DNA of 64,000 nucleotides from an uncultured Gammaproteobacteria bacterium (GTDB lineage Bacteria > Pseudomonadota > Gammaproteobacteria > Nitrosococcales > Methylophagaceae). The notes under the pieces were generated by a model. It was not told where the DNA came from. It was given only the letters and a program-made list of their open reading frames with translations, and did not search any database. Shown one piece after another: positions 61,309-64,000 of the stretch. The stretch is from contig CAJQOM010000035.1 of assembly GCA_905479985.1 (NCBI GenBank), positions 1-64,000 on the forward strand, given 5' to 3'. Each line of letters starts with the position of its first letter. Position 1 is the stretch's first letter. Both the position numbers and the translations under genes were made by a program.

Positions 61309-61778
61309 GATGTCTGCGACTCAGGCTCTGACTTAAAACTATCTAGAATCAATAATACCGCACCAATACAGATTGCTGAATCTGCCACATTAAAGGCCGG
61401 CCAATGGCTGCTGCCAATATAGACGTCTAGAAAATCAACCACATAGCCATAAACAATACGATCAATCACATTACCGATAGCCCCACCTAAAATCAGACTT
61501 AAGGAAATGGCTTCTAATTTTGCATGGGGTTTTAATTTTGCCAACCAAACTATTAGAACAATACTAATGACAACCGCAAGGACAATAAAAAACCAACGTT
61601 GCCAGCCGCCAGCTTGGGCCAAAAAGCTAAATGCCGCACCATAATTATGGGCCATGGTGAGATTGAAATAAGGCATTACGGCAACCGTTTCATACAGCGC
61701 TAGCCATGACACCATCAGCCACTTTGTGACTTGATCCAACACAATAACTACCGCTGAAATCGTCAGGTATTTCAACAT
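61305..61778 (-). CDS. lspA: lipoprotein signal peptidase II
   Basis: Inner-membrane aspartyl protease that cuts lipoprotein signal peptides. The 157-residue product has four membrane helices and both catalytic aspartates: [14 protein letters not shown] and [12 protein letters not shown]. Twelve bp after ileS. It would process the many lipoproteins in this window. Confidence 0.97.
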   Translation of the reverse strand: MLKYLTISAVVIVLDQVTKWLMVSWLALYETVAVMPYFNLTMAHNYGAAFSFLAQAGGWQRWFFIVLAVVISIVLIVWLAKLKPHAKLEAISLSLILGGAIGNVIDRIVYGYVVDFLDVYIGSSHWPAFNVADSAICIGAVLLILDSFKSEPESQTS

Positions 61779-61790
61779 CTTTCGTCACCC

Positions 61791-64000
61791 TTATGCATAG
61801 TGACGTTGTTCACCTTCACCATCGATATTACCAATACAACGGCCACAGAGTTCTGGATGTGTTTCGTCTTGGCCCACTTCGGCAGTTTGATGCCAGCAAC
61901 GATCGCAACGAGCATGCTCGGTTGGCACAGCTAGTAATGCTAGGCCAGCTAACTCACTGTCGACTGCATCACTCGGTTTATCGCTCATTGGCAATAAGGT
62001 GACTTTTGACGTAATTAAAACGAATTTTAATTCTGTTTCGACTTTATCTAATACTGCTTTCAAAGGCGCGTCAGCATATAAACTGATTTCAGCCGTTAAG
62101 CCGCCTTTGATTTTTCCGTCATTACGCAACACTTCGAGTTGTTTAGATACCGCATCACGTACTGTGAATAGTTCGTTCCAGAATGCGACATCAAGTTCGG
62201 TCGTTTCGGCTAATGGCGTTAATTGGTCATACCACGCATTTAACATGACCGATTCATTTCTTTCGCCTGGTAAATGTTGCCATAATTCATCGGCAGTGAA
62301 GCTTAAAATCGGTGCAACCCAACGCGTTAATGCTTCTAAGATATGATACATCGCCGTTTGCGCTGAACGCCGGCCAACACTCTCTTCTTTCATCGTGTAT
62401 TGGCGATCTTTGGTGATATCTAAATACAAACTACCCATTTCATTGGCGCAAAAGTTATGCACTTTTTGATAGATAGTATGGAACTGATAACTGTCATAAG
62501 CTGCGAGAATATCTTGTTGAACATGATATGCCCGATCGACGGCCCACTGATCGAGTGCCAACATATCTTCCACGGCAACACTATCCGTTGCTGGATTAAA
62601 GTCAGATAAATTCGATAGTAAATAACGCGCAGTGTTACGAATACGGCGATACGAGTCCGCCGCTTGCTTAAGTATTTCATCAGACACATTCATTTCTGCA
62701 GTGTAATCTGCTGATGCGACCCAAAGACGAATTATATCGGCACCTAAATTGTTCACCACTTTTTGTGGTGCAATGACATTGCCTTTTGATTTCGACATTT
62801 TCATGCCATTGGCATCAACTGTAAAACCATGCGTTAACACGGCTTTATATGGTGCTTTTCCTGTTGAAGCCACTGATGTTAATAATGACGATTGGAACCA
62901 GCCGCGATGTTGATCACTGCCTTCTAAATAGAGATCTGCTGGTCGACTCAGATAATCACGGCGTGCTAATACACATGCGTGTGACACACCTGAATCAAAC
63001 CAAACATCAAGGGTATCTGAGACTTTGTCGTAATCGGCCGCTTCATCACCCAGTAATTCACTGGCTTCTAGTTCAAACCAAGCATCAATACCGTGTTGCT
63101 CAACCTGTGAGGCAACTTGCTCCATGAGTACGTCAGTTTTTGGATGCAGCTCACCGGTTTGTTGGTGTACAAATAATGGAATCGGCACGCCCCATGTCCG
63201 TTGGCGAGAAATACACCAATCTGGCCGTCCTTCGACCATGCCTTCAATGCGTTTTTGGCCCCAATCGGGCATCCACGTCGTATCATTAATCGCTTGCTCG
63301 GCTGCTTGGCGTAGCCCTTTTTGGTCCATGCTGATAAACCATTGTGGTGTCGCCCGGAAAATAATGGGACTCTTGTGACGCCAGCAATGGGGGTAGCTAT
63401 GTTGAATATCAATATGTTTCAGCAGAACACCTTTTTCAGCTAATAAAGCAATCACATTAGGATTGGCTTTAAAAACAGATTGACCAGCAAAGTATTCGGT
63501 GTCCGGTAAGAAAACCCCATTTGCACCAACAGGATTATTCACGGCTAACTGATATTTCAGTCCAACGGTAAAGTCATCTTGGCCATGGCCCGGTGCGGTA
63601 TGAACAGCGCCAGTACCTGCTTCTGCTGTGACATGGTCACCCAGAATGATCGGCACTTGTTTGTCATAAAATGGGTGTTGTAGTTGACAATTTTCTAGGA
63701 CTTCTCCTTTGCAACGCACAATGATGTCACCGGTCATGCCATAGCGTTCGAGTGCACTTTCATATAGCGCTTCCGCCAGCAACAAGCGTTCATCACCACA
63801 TTGCAATAACACATAGTCATATTCTGGGTTAAGTGAGACAGCTTCATTTGCTGGCAATGTCCAAGGTGTCGTTGTCCAGATTGGTACGCTAATCGTGCCA
63901 TGGCCTTGACCACCACATGCTTGTTCGAAAGCGGCTTGGTCAACGACGTTAAAACGGACATCGATCGCGGGTGATGTTTTGTCTTCGTGTTCTACTTCGG
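61791..64000 (-). CDS. ileS: isoleucine--tRNA ligase (C-terminal part; runs off the window)
   Basis: Class I synthetase with editing domain. The open frame continues to the window edge with no start in family-consistent position: the segment read from the edge includes TSPAIDVRF and [15 protein letters not shown] of the editing domain, so the first 200 or so residues are missing. Visible landmarks are KMSKS ([14 protein letters not shown]), the [11 protein letters not shown] region and the C-terminal zinc ribbon (CDRCWH, then CGRC). The shorter 688-residue frame starting at 63857 depends on a TTG and is not the true start. Confidence 0.97.
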   Translation of the reverse strand, partial: EVEHEDKTSPAIDVRFNVVDQAAFEQACGGQGHGTISVPIWTTTPWTLPANEAVSLNPEYDYVLLQCGDERLLLAEALYESALERYGMTGDIIVRCKGEVLENCQLQHPFYDKQVPIILGDHVTAEAGTGAVHTAPGHGQDDFTVGLKYQLAVNNPVGANGVFLPDTEYFAGQSVFKANPNVIALLAEKGVLLKHIDIQHSYPHCWRHKSPIIFRATPQWFISMDQKGLRQAAEQAINDTTWMPDWGQKRIEGMVEGRPDWCISRQRTWGVPIPLFVHQQTGELHPKTDVLMEQVASQVEQHGIDAWFELEASELLGDEAADYDKVSDTLDVWFDSGVSHACVLARRDYLSRPADLYLEGSDQHRGWFQSSLLTSVASTGKAPYKAVLTHGFTVDANGMKMSKSKGNVIAPQKVVNNLGADIIRLWVASADYTAEMNVSDEILKQAADSYRRIRNTARYLLSNLSDFNPATDSVAVEDMLALDQWAVDRAYHVQQDILAAYDSYQFHTIYQKVHNFCANEMGSLYLDITKDRQYTMKEESVGRRSAQTAMYHILEALTRWVAPILSFTADELWQHLPGERNESVMLNAWYDQLTPLAETTELDVAFWNELFTVRDAVSKQLEVLRNDGKIKGGLTAEISLYADAPLKAVLDKVETELKFVLITSKVTLLPMSDKPSDAVDSELAGLALLAVPTEHARCDRCWHQTAEVGQDETHPELCGRCIGNIDGEGEQRHYA

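Overview
The window reads as chromosomal DNA of a gammaproteobacterium of moderate G+C content. Gene order (ndk-rlmN-pilF-ispG-hisS, cmk-rpsA-ihfB, ileS-lspA, pilSR, coq7) and protein similarity point to the class. A Methylophaga-like or other Thiotrichales/Piscirickettsiaceae host is my guess, not something the sequence proves. Nearly all of the window is dense housekeeping gene content; one small integrated element interrupts it.

Layout. 1-200: leader and promoter of an rRNA operon reading left out of the window. 0.25-4.2 kb: tyrS, with divergent murein peptidase and anmK (cell-wall turnover). 4.2-11.3 kb: a glycogen/alpha-glucan block, with glgC, a GH57 glucanase, malQ and a lone gcvH in one overlapping minus-strand operon and glgB divergent from it. 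11.3-17.7 kb: minus-strand run ndk-rlmN-pilF-ispG-hisS-pgi. 17.9-22.3 kb: nadK-recN, fur, bamE with an unusual C-terminal extension, and a beta carbonic anhydrase.

22.4-24.1 kb holds the most unusual item: a 380-residue, signal-less protein built from 22 copies of a W-Y-E-A-N motif spaced mostly 15 or 17 residues apart. It has a consensus ribosome binding site and its own terminator, and lies downstream of a small exported protein of unknown function. I do not recognise this family. 24.3-28.7 kb: PilZ protein, coq7, cheV, rnr.

28.83-36.35 kb: tRNA-His carries a 7.4-kb integrated element bounded by a 49-bp direct repeat of the tRNA 3' half. It encodes a tyrosine integrase, a helicase-like protein with a C-terminal helix-turn-helix, and cargo that is almost entirely exported or lipid-anchored (Sel1-repeat protein, thermonuclease, four lipoproteins). 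No capsid, tail or conjugation genes are present.

36.4-45.0 kb: pilR/pilS, a PP0621-type protein, typA, suhB, an Lpp/OprI-like lipoprotein, an L,D-transpeptidase and bamD. 45.1-50.7 kb: sucC-sucD-nadE-glnB, linking succinyl-CoA, NAD and nitrogen sensing, then pip-dtd. 50.7-54.0 kb: a large membrane GGDEF/EAL protein. 54.7-64.0 kb: Mth938-like gene, ihfB, rpsA, cmk, aroA, tyrA, hisC, lspA and the 3' part of ileS, which runs off the right edge.
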